Source: Silanimonas sp021297925 (GTDB lineage: Bacteria > Pseudomonadota > Gammaproteobacteria > Xanthomonadales > Xanthomonadaceae). Taken from it: 64,000 bases of DNA. Below, one piece after another: positions 53,707-62,182 of the stretch. The position numbers and the translations under genes are program-made. Each line of letters starts with the position of its first letter. Position 1 is the stretch's first letter. The notes beneath the pieces were generated by a model. That model saw nothing but the letters and a program-made list of their open reading frames with translations. It had not been told where the DNA came from and did no database searches. The stretch spans positions 52,825 to 116,824 of the forward strand of contig JAPZTL010000001.1 of the NCBI GenBank assembly GCA_027532825.1, in the 5' to 3' direction.

Positions 53707-55755
53707 TCAGCGCGCCGGATAGCCGAGGCGCACCGCCACCGGCTCGAGGTGCGCGAAGACCGGCGCCAGCTCGCCGGCCGCATAGCGACGCCACGCGCCC
53801 GGCGCGAAGTCGGCTCGGCCCCCGTGGCGGCCGCGGCCCAAGGGCTCGACGACGGACAGGTCCGGGGCATCGGACAAGCCGAGCGACTCGCCGAGGCGCA
53901 CGGCCAGCGTGGCGGGATCGTGGTCGAACAGGTCGGCATCGATCCGCACGATGCGGTCCGGCTCGGCCGACTCGGCCTCGATGAGTTGCTCGAGCACCGT
54001 GCGCAGCCAAGCCGCGGCGGGGCCCGGGCCCGGGAAGGCCAAGCCGACGCTGCTGCCCCAGGCCATCCAGTTGAGCAGCAGGTCGCGCGGGTCGCGCAAC
54101 GCGACCAGCAGGCGCGTGCCGTGCAGCGTCGCATGGGTCCAGCCGTCCCAATGCGGCAGGGCGTCGATGGCCTCGCCGACCGGGAACCCGTGGCGCAGCA
54201 GGGCGTCGCGCCAGCGCTCGGCGCTGCCGGCGTCGGGGTGATCGGGGGCGACGCGCATCAGGTTGAACCCGTCGTCGCGCCACGGCTGGCGCCAGCGGTC
54301 GATCAGCAGGCGCTGCGGCAAGGCATACGCCAGCACGCCGTTGAGGCGCTCGACGCGGCTGCCCGGCGGCCCCCAGACCAGCCAGCCCTGCCCACCTTCG
54401 GAGCCGGGCCGGGCTTCGGACGCCGCGGCCGGGCGCGGCGCCGGCACGCCCAACGGCGCGCCTTCGCTCCAAGCACGGCGCCACGAGCCGATGGCTTCCT
54501 CGTAGCGACCGGCGGCATCGAGGGCCACGGCGCGCCAGGCCTCGAGGCCGCGGCGCTGGGGCTCGTTCACGGCGGCGGTCAGCAGGCCGACGATGCGGGT
54601 CAGTGCCTCGGCGGGCACGTGCTGCACGGCGTGGCGGGCGCGCAGCAGCGGGGCTTCGGGCAGGGCCGGTTCCAGCGCGAGCGCCTGCGCGGCCAGCGCA
54701 TCGGCCTCGGCATGGCGACCGGCCCGCTCGGCCAGCTGGGCGGCGAACTCCATCGCGATCGGCTCGGCCGGCGCGGCCGCGCGCCAGCGGTCGACGACCG
54801 CATCGAGCCCGCCATCCGGAGTGGCGTCGATGCGCGAGCGCCAAAGCTCCGTCCAGGTCGGGTCGCGATCGCACTCGGCGTCGAGCCAGTCGATGGCGGC
54901 GGCCGGGTCGACGGCATGGCGCAACCGGAGTTCGAAGGCGAAGAAGGGCAGGTGGCGCGGCTGCGCGGCCCGCAGGACCGCGATCGCGGCCAGCGCCTCG
55001 TCGACGGCGCCGACCCCCGCGGCCGCCTGCGCGAGCGCCCACTGGGCGGGCAGGCTGGCGGGCTCGGTGGCGGCCCAGTCGCGGGCTTCGGCATGGGCCT
55101 CCGGGGCACGGCCCTGGCGGGCCAGCAGGCCGACCAGCAGGCCCCGCAGGCCGGCCGTCGCGCCGAGGCCGACGGCCTTGCGCAGCGCCTGCTCGGCGAA
55201 GGCCTCGTGGCCGCGCCGCAGCAGCGCCAGCGCATAGGTCGACAGGACCAGCGCGTCCTCGGGAGCGCGTTGGACGGCGGCGTTGAAGAGGGGCAGCGCT
55301 CGGGCCTCGTCGCCCCGGGTGTCCGCCACCAAGCCCTCGAGCAGCAGGACGTGCGGGTGGCCGTCGTCGACGCGGCGGGCGTAGCCGACGAGGCGCTCGG
55401 CCTCCTCGAGGTCGCCGCGCGCCAAGGCGAGGTGGGCCGCCGGGATGTAAGCGCCGAGCTGGTTCGGATCCTGCGCCAGGGCGGCGTCGAACCCGGCCTT
55501 GGCGGCATCGAGGCGGCGGGCGCCGAGGTCCAGCCACGCGCGTGCCGCGATCAGGTCGCCACGATCGGGGGCCAGCGCGATTGCCGTGTCGAGGGCCGCC
55601 AACGCGCCCTCGCCGTCACCGGCCGCGGAGCGCGCCTGCGCCAGCGCCCAGTGGGCGTCGGCCAAGCGGGGCTCGGCCTCGACCCACTGGCCAGCGGCAT
55701 CGAGGGCGGCGGAAGGATTGCGGGCGGCCAGGGCCGCCAACACGGTGTCACGCAT
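53707..55755 (-). CDS. TPR-repeat protein with C-terminal sulfotransferase-like domain
   Basis: The 682-residue protein begins with about ten tetratricopeptide-like helical repeats (residues 1-410, e.g. ALDTAIALAPDRGDLIAARA, AAVQRAPEDALVLSTYALAL). It ends with a domain (about 450-682) starting GWLVWGPPGSRVERLNGVL, with ALRDPRDLLLNW and an arginine-containing loop, matching protein- or glycan-sulfotransferase folds of the TPR-sulfotransferase type. The PAPS-binding Lys region is not clearly conserved. It may sulfate or bind a peptide or glycan. Confidence 0.75.
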   Translation of the reverse strand: MRDTVLAALAARNPSAALDAAGQWVEAEPRLADAHWALAQARSAAGDGEGALAALDTAIALAPDRGDLIAARAWLDLGARRLDAAKAGFDAALAQDPNQLGAYIPAAHLALARGDLEEAERLVGYARRVDDGHPHVLLLEGLVADTRGDEARALPLFNAAVQRAPEDALVLSTYALALLRRGHEAFAEQALRKAVGLGATAGLRGLLVGLLARQGRAPEAHAEARDWAATEPASLPAQWALAQAAAGVGAVDEALAAIAVLRAAQPRHLPFFAFELRLRHAVDPAAAIDWLDAECDRDPTWTELWRSRIDATPDGGLDAVVDRWRAAAPAEPIAMEFAAQLAERAGRHAEADALAAQALALEPALPEAPLLRARHAVQHVPAEALTRIVGLLTAAVNEPQRRGLEAWRAVALDAAGRYEEAIGSWRRAWSEGAPLGVPAPRPAAASEARPGSEGGQGWLVWGPPGSRVERLNGVLAYALPQRLLIDRWRQPWRDDGFNLMRVAPDHPDAGSAERWRDALLRHGFPVGEAIDALPHWDGWTHATLHGTRLLVALRDPRDLLLNWMAWGSSVGLAFPGPGPAAAWLRTVLEQLIEAESAEPDRIVRIDADLFDHDPATLAVRLGESLGLSDAPDLSVVEPLGRGRHGGRADFAPGAWRRYAAGELAPVFAHLEPVAVRLGYPAR

Positions 55756-55800
55756 GGAAACCTCGTCGGATTCGGGGGACGGGCCGCGGACCGCGGCGCG

Positions 55801-56835
55801 TCAGGCGGCGGATAGTCTACCGGCTGCGCCGGCTGCGCCGGCCGCGCCCCCGGCCACCGTGGCGGCGAAGCGGCTGGCGATCCAGCGCTCGCCAAAGCCG
55901 GAAAGCCGGGCGTCGAGGATGAAGCCGCAGTGCCCGCCCCAGGGGCTGATCTCCAGCCGGGCGTCCGCGGGCAGCACGAGCTCGGCGAAATCCGCGACGG
56001 GGATGACGGGGTCGTCCTCGGCCATGAGGATCGAGGCCGGCACGCGCAGGCCCGCCAACCGGTCGCCATCGATGGCGTAGGCGTCGAAGTAGGCATCGAG
56101 GTCCGGGAAGGCCGTGTACTGGCGCACCATCTCGGCGGTCAGCGCGCGCATGTCGCGCGACAGCGCCGCCTCGTCGAAGCGGTGCTGGCCCGGGAAACGC
56201 TCGCGCTTGGCCCGCAGGGAGGCCCGCCACTTGCGCATGAAGTACCAGTGGTACAGCGGCAGCCCGGTCTCGAGGGCCCGCAGGCCGCTGGCGCCGTGGA
56301 CGACAGGGCAGATCGCGGCGACGTGGGCGAGCGCGAGGCCCGCGTCCGGGGCGGCGCGGGCGACGCGGAGCGCGAAGTTGCCGCCGAGCGAGAACCCTGC
56401 CACGCCCATCGGCAGGCCGGGCAATCGGGCCTGCACGGCGCAGGCGGCCGCCACCACCTCGTCGAGGCGTGCGCTGTGGAAGGGCTCGGGGTTGAGGTGG
56501 TGGGTATCGCCGTGGTCGCGGAAGTTCAGCGTCACCACGGCGAAACCACGGCGCAGCAGGGCCGCCGCGGCGTGCCGCACGTAGCTGGAACGATGGCTGC
56601 CTTCCCAGCCGTGCAGCAGCAGCGCGATGGCGGCGGGGGGGGCGTCGGCAGGCGCGTGGAGGAAGGCCTGCAGCGTGGCATCGCCGGCGGGCAGGAGCCA
56701 TTCCTCCACCGTGGGGCGTTGCGCCGCGAGGGCCCGCTCGCCGGCGAGCCGGCGCGGCGGCAGGGCCGACAGCAGCGACTGCACGTGGCCGTTTCGCAGC
56801 CAGGCCGGCGGGCGGTAATCGGCGGCGGTCAGCAT
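55801..56835 (-). CDS. YheT-family alpha/beta hydrolase
   Basis: The 344-residue protein starts in the YheT manner (YRPPAWLRNGHVQSLLSALPP) and has the oxyanion region LLLHGWEGSH, the nucleophile elbow GFSLGGN and a catalytic His near HCGFI. YheT-type hydrolases act on short esters; the physiological substrate is unknown. It lies directly upstream of the TPR-sulfotransferase gene, on the same strand. Confidence 0.9.
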   Translation of the reverse strand: MLTAADYRPPAWLRNGHVQSLLSALPPRRLAGERALAAQRPTVEEWLLPAGDATLQAFLHAPADAPPAAIALLLHGWEGSHRSSYVRHAAAALLRRGFAVVTLNFRDHGDTHHLNPEPFHSARLDEVVAAACAVQARLPGLPMGVAGFSLGGNFALRVARAAPDAGLALAHVAAICPVVHGASGLRALETGLPLYHWYFMRKWRASLRAKRERFPGQHRFDEAALSRDMRALTAEMVRQYTAFPDLDAYFDAYAIDGDRLAGLRVPASILMAEDDPVIPVADFAELVLPADARLEISPWGGHCGFILDARLSGFGERWIASRFAATVAGGAAGAAGAAGRLSAA

Positions 56836-56856
56836 GGGAGGTCCCGCGCGCCCCGG

Positions 56857-57606
56857 TCAGCGGCGCATCGCCGCGATGATGCGCTCGCGGCAGGTCTCGG
56901 CCATCCGCCGGCGGCCGTCCTCGGAGGCGGCGACCGGCTCGAGGAAATGCAGCTCGGCGACCCGGGCCGGCTCGCCCAGCAGTCGGAGGAAGTTCCGCAG
57001 GAAGTCCTCGCGGGGACCGAAGGCGACGACGGTCTGCGCTACGCCCCCGGGGCCGTAGCGCAGCGCGACCGGCTGCACCGGCACCTGGGCGAGCACCGCT
57101 GGCTGGAAGATGCGGGCGTGGAAGACGCCGATCGCCTCGCCGCTGGTGGCTCGGCCCTCCGGGAAGACCGCAGCCGGATACCCGGCCTGGAGGCGCTCCA
57201 GCATCTGGTGCATGACGCCGTGCAGGGAGTCCTGGCTGCCGCGGTGGTGGTAGATGGTGCCGCCCAGGCTGGCCAACCAACCGATCAACGGCCAACGCTC
57301 CACTTCGGCCTTGGAGACGAAGCCGGCCCAGAGCTGGCTGTGGAACAGCGTGATGTCGAGCCAGCTGACGTGGTTGGCGACGAACAGGACGGCCCCGGGA
57401 AGGGGGGTACCGAAGCGACGGACCTTCAGCCCGAAGATCCGCAGCAGGCCAGACGACCAGGCGCGGACCGTCCACCCCTGCAGGCCATCGCCACCCGGCG
57501 GACGCCCGGCCCGCGGCAAGGCGAGCACGACGACCACGACGGGCAGCAGCACGACCACATGGACGGCGAGGAACGGCAGGCGGAGCAGCAATCGGAGCCA
57601 GCGCAT
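56857..57606 (-). CDS. 1-acyl-sn-glycerol-3-phosphate acyltransferase (PlsC family)
   Basis: The 249-residue protein has an N-terminal membrane helix, the HX4D catalytic motif in NHVSWLDI and the FPEGRAT motif that binds glycerol phosphate. It makes phosphatidic acid by adding the second acyl chain, or a related lysophospholipid acylation. It ends 21 bp from the YheT gene start region. Confidence 0.9.
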   Translation of the reverse strand: MRWLRLLLRLPFLAVHVVVLLPVVVVVLALPRAGRPPGGDGLQGWTVRAWSSGLLRIFGLKVRRFGTPLPGAVLFVANHVSWLDITLFHSQLWAGFVSKAEVERWPLIGWLASLGGTIYHHRGSQDSLHGVMHQMLERLQAGYPAAVFPEGRATSGEAIGVFHARIFQPAVLAQVPVQPVALRYGPGGVAQTVVAFGPREDFLRNFLRLLGEPARVAELHFLEPVAASEDGRRRMAETCRERIIAAMRR

Positions 57607-57731
57607 GGCAGGACCCTCAGGCGCGCCGCATGACGGTCGTCAGGCGGCCCGCGCAGGCTTCGCTCGGGCCGTGCGCCCGGATCGGCGAGCGGCGCTGGAG
57701 GGGGCCGCCGTCGGGGGCCGGCGCCACCGGG

Positions 57732-58340
57732 TCAGCGCAGGTAGGTGCTGGGGCGCCAGACGTTCGCGGTGTAGCTGCGACGGCCATAGCCCGAACTGCT
57801 GCCGTAACCGACGCCAGTCTCGCGCTGGCGACGGTGGTGCATGCGGTTCTGGAGCTCGGCGCGACGGCCGTCCAACCAGTCGGCACGGCCGACCGACGCC
57901 GGGTCGAGGCCACGGCGCTTGGCCTCGTCCTGGCGGAACTCGCAGAAATCGTCGTAGGCGTCGATCTCGTGGCGCAGGTGGCGCGTGGCCAGTTCGATGG
58001 CGATGGCGTCGTCGAGGAAACCGAGGACCGGGACGTGGTCCGGAATCAGGTCCTTCGGATCGGCGAAGTAGGCCAGTGCACCGACGACCCGCTCGAGGTC
58101 CTCGGCGGGCAGGGCCCACGCCGTGTCGTTGGCCATCGCGATCATGGCGTCCAGCACGTCGAGGCGCTCGGCGATGAAGTCCGGCACCTTCACGCCCTTG
58201 GCCTTCGCCAGCAGGGCCCCGGCCGAGGCGGCAATCTCGGCGGCCGGCTTGCCGGCGACCGCGGCGTGGGCGGCCGCCATGGCCGCGTTGAAATGCTCGA
58301 GGTCGCGGTCGGACAGGTCGATGGTCAGCGTCAGGGACAT
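57732..58340 (-). CDS. DUF1232 (YkvA-type) protein
   Basis: The 202-residue protein contains the DUF1232 signature ADPKDLIPDHVPVLGFLDDAIAI in its middle, flanked by helical sequence and a Ser/Tyr/Arg-rich tail (TGVGYGSSSGYGRRSYTAN). DUF1232 proteins are small membrane-associated proteins of unknown function, though this one has no strong helix. The start at 58340 is the obvious ATG. Confidence 0.8.
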   Translation of the reverse strand: MSLTLTIDLSDRDLEHFNAAMAAAHAAVAGKPAAEIAASAGALLAKAKGVKVPDFIAERLDVLDAMIAMANDTAWALPAEDLERVVGALAYFADPKDLIPDHVPVLGFLDDAIAIELATRHLRHEIDAYDDFCEFRQDEAKRRGLDPASVGRADWLDGRRAELQNRMHHRRQRETGVGYGSSSGYGRRSYTANVWRPSTYLR

Positions 58341-58430
58341 GGCGGGGCAGAGTGATGCGGAAAGACCCGGCAGCCTAGGCCCGGCCGCGCGACGGCGTCA
58401 ATCGCGCGGAGGTCACGGACGCGCCCGGGG

Positions 58431-60257
58431 TCACAGGATGGGGGTCAGGCCGGCCCCGAACCCGCTGAGGATGCGGGTGTAGACCCGCTTCTGCGACACG
58501 CCCACTTCCGGGAAGTCGCCGACGTCCTCCCAGCAGTCGAAGAAGGCCGGATCGCCCCAGGCCACGGGGGCACATCCCGGCTTCAACGCGTAGCTGGACG
58601 CGTAGGGGAAGGGCCACAGGTCGAAGACCGGGAGCCGCTCGGACAGCTTCCCGAGCTGGTAGCTCAACCCGGACAGCAGTGGGGGCTTGCGGCGCGGGGC
58701 GATCAGCCAAGCGTTCTCCGGGGCCATGTCGGCCTCGATCGCACGGGCCAGCGCATCGGCGAAAACCTCGTCCTCGACGACCACCATGCTCTCGGTGTTC
58801 CAGTGGTCGGAGCGCGGGTCGAAATTGTGGGTCCCGACCACGGCGATCCGGCGGTCGACGACGACCGACTTGGCGTGCAGGCCCACCCGGACCCCGGCGC
58901 GACGCAACGGGACCGGGCCGTTGGCGCCCGAGCCGAACAGCGGGAAGCGCTCGGCCGCGCGCTCGCCCAACGCGCCGGTGGCGGCCGGGTCGATCGGCGT
59001 GTGGTCGGGATAGGGCTTGTACTCGTGGATCCGGAAGCCCAGGTCGCGAAGATAGGTGCGCTTGTACTTGTGGCTCATCGCGTAGACCGGGAACGCGTCG
59101 GTCGCGGCCAGCGAGTTGGTCGAGACGCGGATAGTCGGCCGGCGCTCCCCGGGCCGGCGGCGCAGCTCGCGGAACAGCCGGCGGGCCGGCGGGGACATCA
59201 CGAGGTACGGGGTCTGCAGGAGCACGTCGCGGGACGCGCCTTCGATGATGTTGCGCATCCGCAGCGAGGCGTCGCGCGCCGACTGGGGGCCAAGCTCGTG
59301 CTTGTCGGGGAGGTCGGCGATGGCCTCGACGCGGCCCACGTCGTAGATCGCCTCCCTCAGGCGGTCCCGCAGCAGGGCGTCGTCGGCCGCGGCCTGCGTC
59401 ATCGTCGCGAGCCGTCCGTGGTCCAGGGTCGTCCGCCAGTCCAGGGCACCGGGAGGCGGCCCGCCATGCTTCTGCCAGCGCCTTGCGACGTCGGCAAGGC
59501 GCTCGGCCGGGACGCTTCGCGGCGCGGTCCAGAAGGCGTCGAACTCGCGCCGCAGGTCGGCGGCGGCCGGGCCGGCCAGCAGCAGGTCGCGGTCCCGGTA
59601 GTTGTAGACGGGGTCCCAGTCGAAATAGCGGTCCTGGACGTTGCGGCCGCCGGTGATCGCAACGACGTCGTCGACCACCAGCGACTTGCCGTGCATGCGC
59701 TGGTTGAAGCGCCGGAAGCAGCAGACGATGCCGGCAGCGAACTCCAATGGCTGGGTCGCGGCCTCGTCGAAGGTCGGGTTGTACAGACGCAGCTCGACGT
59801 TGCGGTGGTGTCCGGCGAGCGCCGCCTGCAGGTTCGGGTCCGGTAGCCCATAGAGCTGGTCCAGCAGCACGCGGACCCTGACGCCGCGCTCGGCGGCGTC
59901 GAGCAGGGCGTCGAGCACCAGCCGGCCGCTGTCGTCGAGCTGGAAGATGAAGCTCTTGAGCTCGATCGAGGTGGTCGCACCGCGGATCAGGTTGAGGCGG
60001 ACCGCCAGCGCGTCAGCGCCGCGCTCGAGCAGGACGACCTCGTGGCGGGGGGCGTCCGGCGTCGAGGCGGCCACCCGGACCACGCCCGCCTCCCGGAACG
60101 AGGACACCGAGGCGCAATGGTCCGGACGGTCGCAGGCCACCACGGGACTGCGGGCCGCGTCGATGGCGTCCGCGAGGGCGGCGCGCTCGGCGCGCGGCAG
60201 GCTGGCGCAGGCCGACAGCACCAGGGCCGCGGCGGCGAGGACGAGTCGACGGGTCAC
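58431..60257 (-). CDS. Lipoprotein phospholipase D-superfamily protein (ClsC/cardiolipin synthase-like)
   Basis: The 608-residue protein starts at a GTG with a lipoprotein signal whose lipobox is LSACAS. Two HKD motifs (HGKSLVVDD and HAKSVVVDRRIAVVGTHNFD) form the active site of phospholipase D enzymes; the second is followed by WNTES. Layout resembles ClsC-type cardiolipin synthases. It overlaps the YceI gene by 4 bp, so the two are coupled. Confidence 0.88.
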   Translation of the reverse strand: MTRRLVLAAAALVLSACASLPRAERAALADAIDAARSPVVACDRPDHCASVSSFREAGVVRVAASTPDAPRHEVVLLERGADALAVRLNLIRGATTSIELKSFIFQLDDSGRLVLDALLDAAERGVRVRVLLDQLYGLPDPNLQAALAGHHRNVELRLYNPTFDEAATQPLEFAAGIVCCFRRFNQRMHGKSLVVDDVVAITGGRNVQDRYFDWDPVYNYRDRDLLLAGPAAADLRREFDAFWTAPRSVPAERLADVARRWQKHGGPPPGALDWRTTLDHGRLATMTQAAADDALLRDRLREAIYDVGRVEAIADLPDKHELGPQSARDASLRMRNIIEGASRDVLLQTPYLVMSPPARRLFRELRRRPGERRPTIRVSTNSLAATDAFPVYAMSHKYKRTYLRDLGFRIHEYKPYPDHTPIDPAATGALGERAAERFPLFGSGANGPVPLRRAGVRVGLHAKSVVVDRRIAVVGTHNFDPRSDHWNTESMVVVEDEVFADALARAIEADMAPENAWLIAPRRKPPLLSGLSYQLGKLSERLPVFDLWPFPYASSYALKPGCAPVAWGDPAFFDCWEDVGDFPEVGVSQKRVYTRILSGFGAGLTPIL

Positions 60258-60898
60258 CGCGGGGCGTCCTCGAGGACGATCGCGAATTCGACGGCAACGA
60301 GGTCGCGGACGGTGGCGCGGTAGGCGGTCATGCCGAAGTCGCGGCGGGGGATCTCGCCATGCACCCGCAGGGGGCATGCGAGGGTGCCGGCAGGATGGCA
60401 GGCGTGGGGAAGGAGCGTGAAGTCTACGGGCCGCTCGATGCCGCGCAGGCGCAGTCGACCGCGCAGCGGCCCGCCGTCGTTCAGCCGCGAGGCGGGAAAG
60501 GGATCGGCCTCGAAGCGCAGCCGCGGGTGGGCCTCCGCGTCAAGGAAGGCGGGGGACCGCGTGAGCCGGTCCATCCACGGCGGGCCGTCGAAATGCAGGT
60601 CGGCGGTGTCCAGTGCGACCGTCACCGTGCAGGCCCAGGGCGTGCCTTCGAACCGGCCTTCGACCCGATCGAAGCGCCCGCGAGCCCGGATGGGCAGGCG
60701 CAGGCGCACGTCGAAGACGGCCGCCGAGCGCACCGCGTCGATCACGCCGCGGCAAGCGGATGCACCGTTCTCCTGCACCGGCGGCTCCGTCGAGCGGGCG
60801 AGCGTCGGCGCCAGGGCCAGACAAAGGACCAGAAAAGGGGCCGCACCCCCGCCGAGGGCGGCCGCGACGAGGCCGGGCGACGAGGCCCGGCCCGGCAT
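60254..60898 (-). CDS. YceI-family secreted protein
   Basis: The 214-residue protein has an N-terminal signal and a YceI-like lipocalin barrel: FDVRLRLPIRARGRFDRVEG, the FDGPPWMDRL loop, FLDAEAHPRLRFEADP and LRLRGIERPVDFTLLP. YceI proteins bind isoprenoid-type ligands in the periplasm. It follows sixA with no gap and overlaps the phospholipase D gene. Confidence 0.85.
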   Translation of the reverse strand: MPGRASSPGLVAAALGGGAAPFLVLCLALAPTLARSTEPPVQENGASACRGVIDAVRSAAVFDVRLRLPIRARGRFDRVEGRFEGTPWACTVTVALDTADLHFDGPPWMDRLTRSPAFLDAEAHPRLRFEADPFPASRLNDGGPLRGRLRLRGIERPVDFTLLPHACHPAGTLACPLRVHGEIPRRDFGMTAYRATVRDLVAVEFAIVLEDAPR

Positions 60899-61375
60899 TC
60901 AGGGCCACCAGAAACGCATGAGCGTCCCGACGCCGGGTTCCAGCGTGCCCTCCGGCGGGATCTTGAGCACGGCGATGCCCCCCGTGGGCATCCCACGGAA
61001 CTCGCCGCTCTGTCCGCTGTGCAGCAGCGCCGCGGTCTGCTCGAAGCCCGGGTTGTGGCCGACCATCAGCACGCGGTCGACGTCGACGTGCTCGTCAAGC
61101 ACGGCCATCAGGGTGCCCGGCAGGGCGTCGTAGATCCGCGGCTCGTAGCGCACGTCGCTGTAGCCCAGCACCTCCAGCACGCGGGCCAGCGTCTCGCGGG
61201 TGCGCCGGGCCGGCGAGCACAACACACGGGCGGGCAGCAGCCCTTCCGACTTGAGCCAGCGGGCCGCCGCCTCGGCCTCCGCCTGTCCCCGCAGGGACAG
61301 GGCGCGGTCGGCATCGGCCTGCCCGGGGGCGGCGGGCTCGGCGTGGGCGTGGCGCAGCAGGATCAGTTCGCGCAT
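60899..61375 (-). CDS. sixA: Phosphohistidine phosphatase SixA
   Basis: The 158-residue protein has the SixA start MRELILLRHAHAE with the catalytic RHA motif, plus the second histidine in VGHNPGFEQTAALL. SixA dephosphorylates the HPt domain of ArcB and the PTS-Ntr system. It lies next to the YceI gene; stop and start codons directly abut. Confidence 0.92.
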   Translation of the reverse strand: MRELILLRHAHAEPAAPGQADADRALSLRGQAEAEAAARWLKSEGLLPARVLCSPARRTRETLARVLEVLGYSDVRYEPRIYDALPGTLMAVLDEHVDVDRVLMVGHNPGFEQTAALLHSGQSGEFRGMPTGGIAVLKIPPEGTLEPGVGTLMRFWWP

Positions 61376-61412
61376 CCGGGGTTCCTCGAGGGTGGGGCGG
61401 CGGCGGCCGCGG

Positions 61413-62045
61413 TCAGGCGTGTTTCTTCAACCAGCGGAACAGGGGCGCGAAATCCTCCTGGTGCCCACGCATCTGTTCCGAGCGGTAGTCGAACACGCAG
61501 CGGCCCAGCGCCGCCAGCAGGACATAGGCCTGCGAATCGCGCAGTTCGGCCACCACCGGATACGGCCAAGCGCGCAGCTGCTCAAGCGCCTGCTGGCTGA
61601 CCGAGGTCCAGGGCTTCAGGCGGTTCGCCACCAGGCCGATCGGCAGCTTGCCCTTGCGGACACGGCCGACCTGGGCGAGCGAATTCAGGAAGGGCACCGT
61701 GGCCTCGAGGTCGATCGCCGAAGGCAGCACCGGCACCAGCACGGCGTCGGCCATCTCGAGGAAAGGCTCGAGGTCGTCGGCCATCGCGCCGGCCGGCGCA
61801 TCGATCACGAGCTGCTCGGCGTCCTCCGGCAGGTGCTTGCGGAAAGCGCGCGAATGGCCGTCGACAGGCAGGACCGCGGTGTCGAGGTCGGCGCGCTTCT
61901 CGCACCAGCGGGTCGACGAGCGCTGCGGGTCGGCATCGACCAGCACGGTGGCCTTGCCGGCGACGGCGGAATGACCGGCGAGCTGGGTGGCGAGGGTGGT
62001 CTTCCCCGCCCCGCCCTTCGAACTCGCGACCAGGATCGTGCGCAT
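61413..62045 (-). CDS. ParA/MinD-family ATPase
   Basis: The 210-residue protein has the deviant Walker A KGGAGKTTLATQLAGH, the VLVDADPQRSSTRW switch I region and VIDAPAG Walker B, then TAVAL-like contacts. Short ParA proteins without a paired ParB position plasmids, chromosomes or protein complexes. No ParB gene lies alongside. It is divergent from the Ycf46-like ATPase gene across 137 bp. Confidence 0.9.
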   Translation of the reverse strand: MRTILVASSKGGAGKTTLATQLAGHSAVAGKATVLVDADPQRSSTRWCEKRADLDTAVLPVDGHSRAFRKHLPEDAEQLVIDAPAGAMADDLEPFLEMADAVLVPVLPSAIDLEATVPFLNSLAQVGRVRKGKLPIGLVANRLKPWTSVSQQALEQLRAWPYPVVAELRDSQAYVLLAALGRCVFDYRSEQMRGHQEDFAPLFRWLKKHA

Positions 62046-62182
62046 GCGCGGGCCTCTCGAACCGACGTTGGGCGGACTGTAGCAAGGCGGGACTTACGTG
62101 CGACAGGGCCGGGGATCCGGCCGGCGTCGCAGCGTCCGGCGGCCTACACTGCTCCCCTGAATCCCCAGCACCCCGCCCCGGA

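Noticed and set aside
53108..55537. 809-codon minus-strand frame across uppP and the TPR-sulfotransferase gene
   Set aside because: Arg/Gly/Pro-rich shadow of the TPR gene's correct frame, crossing a gene on the other strand.
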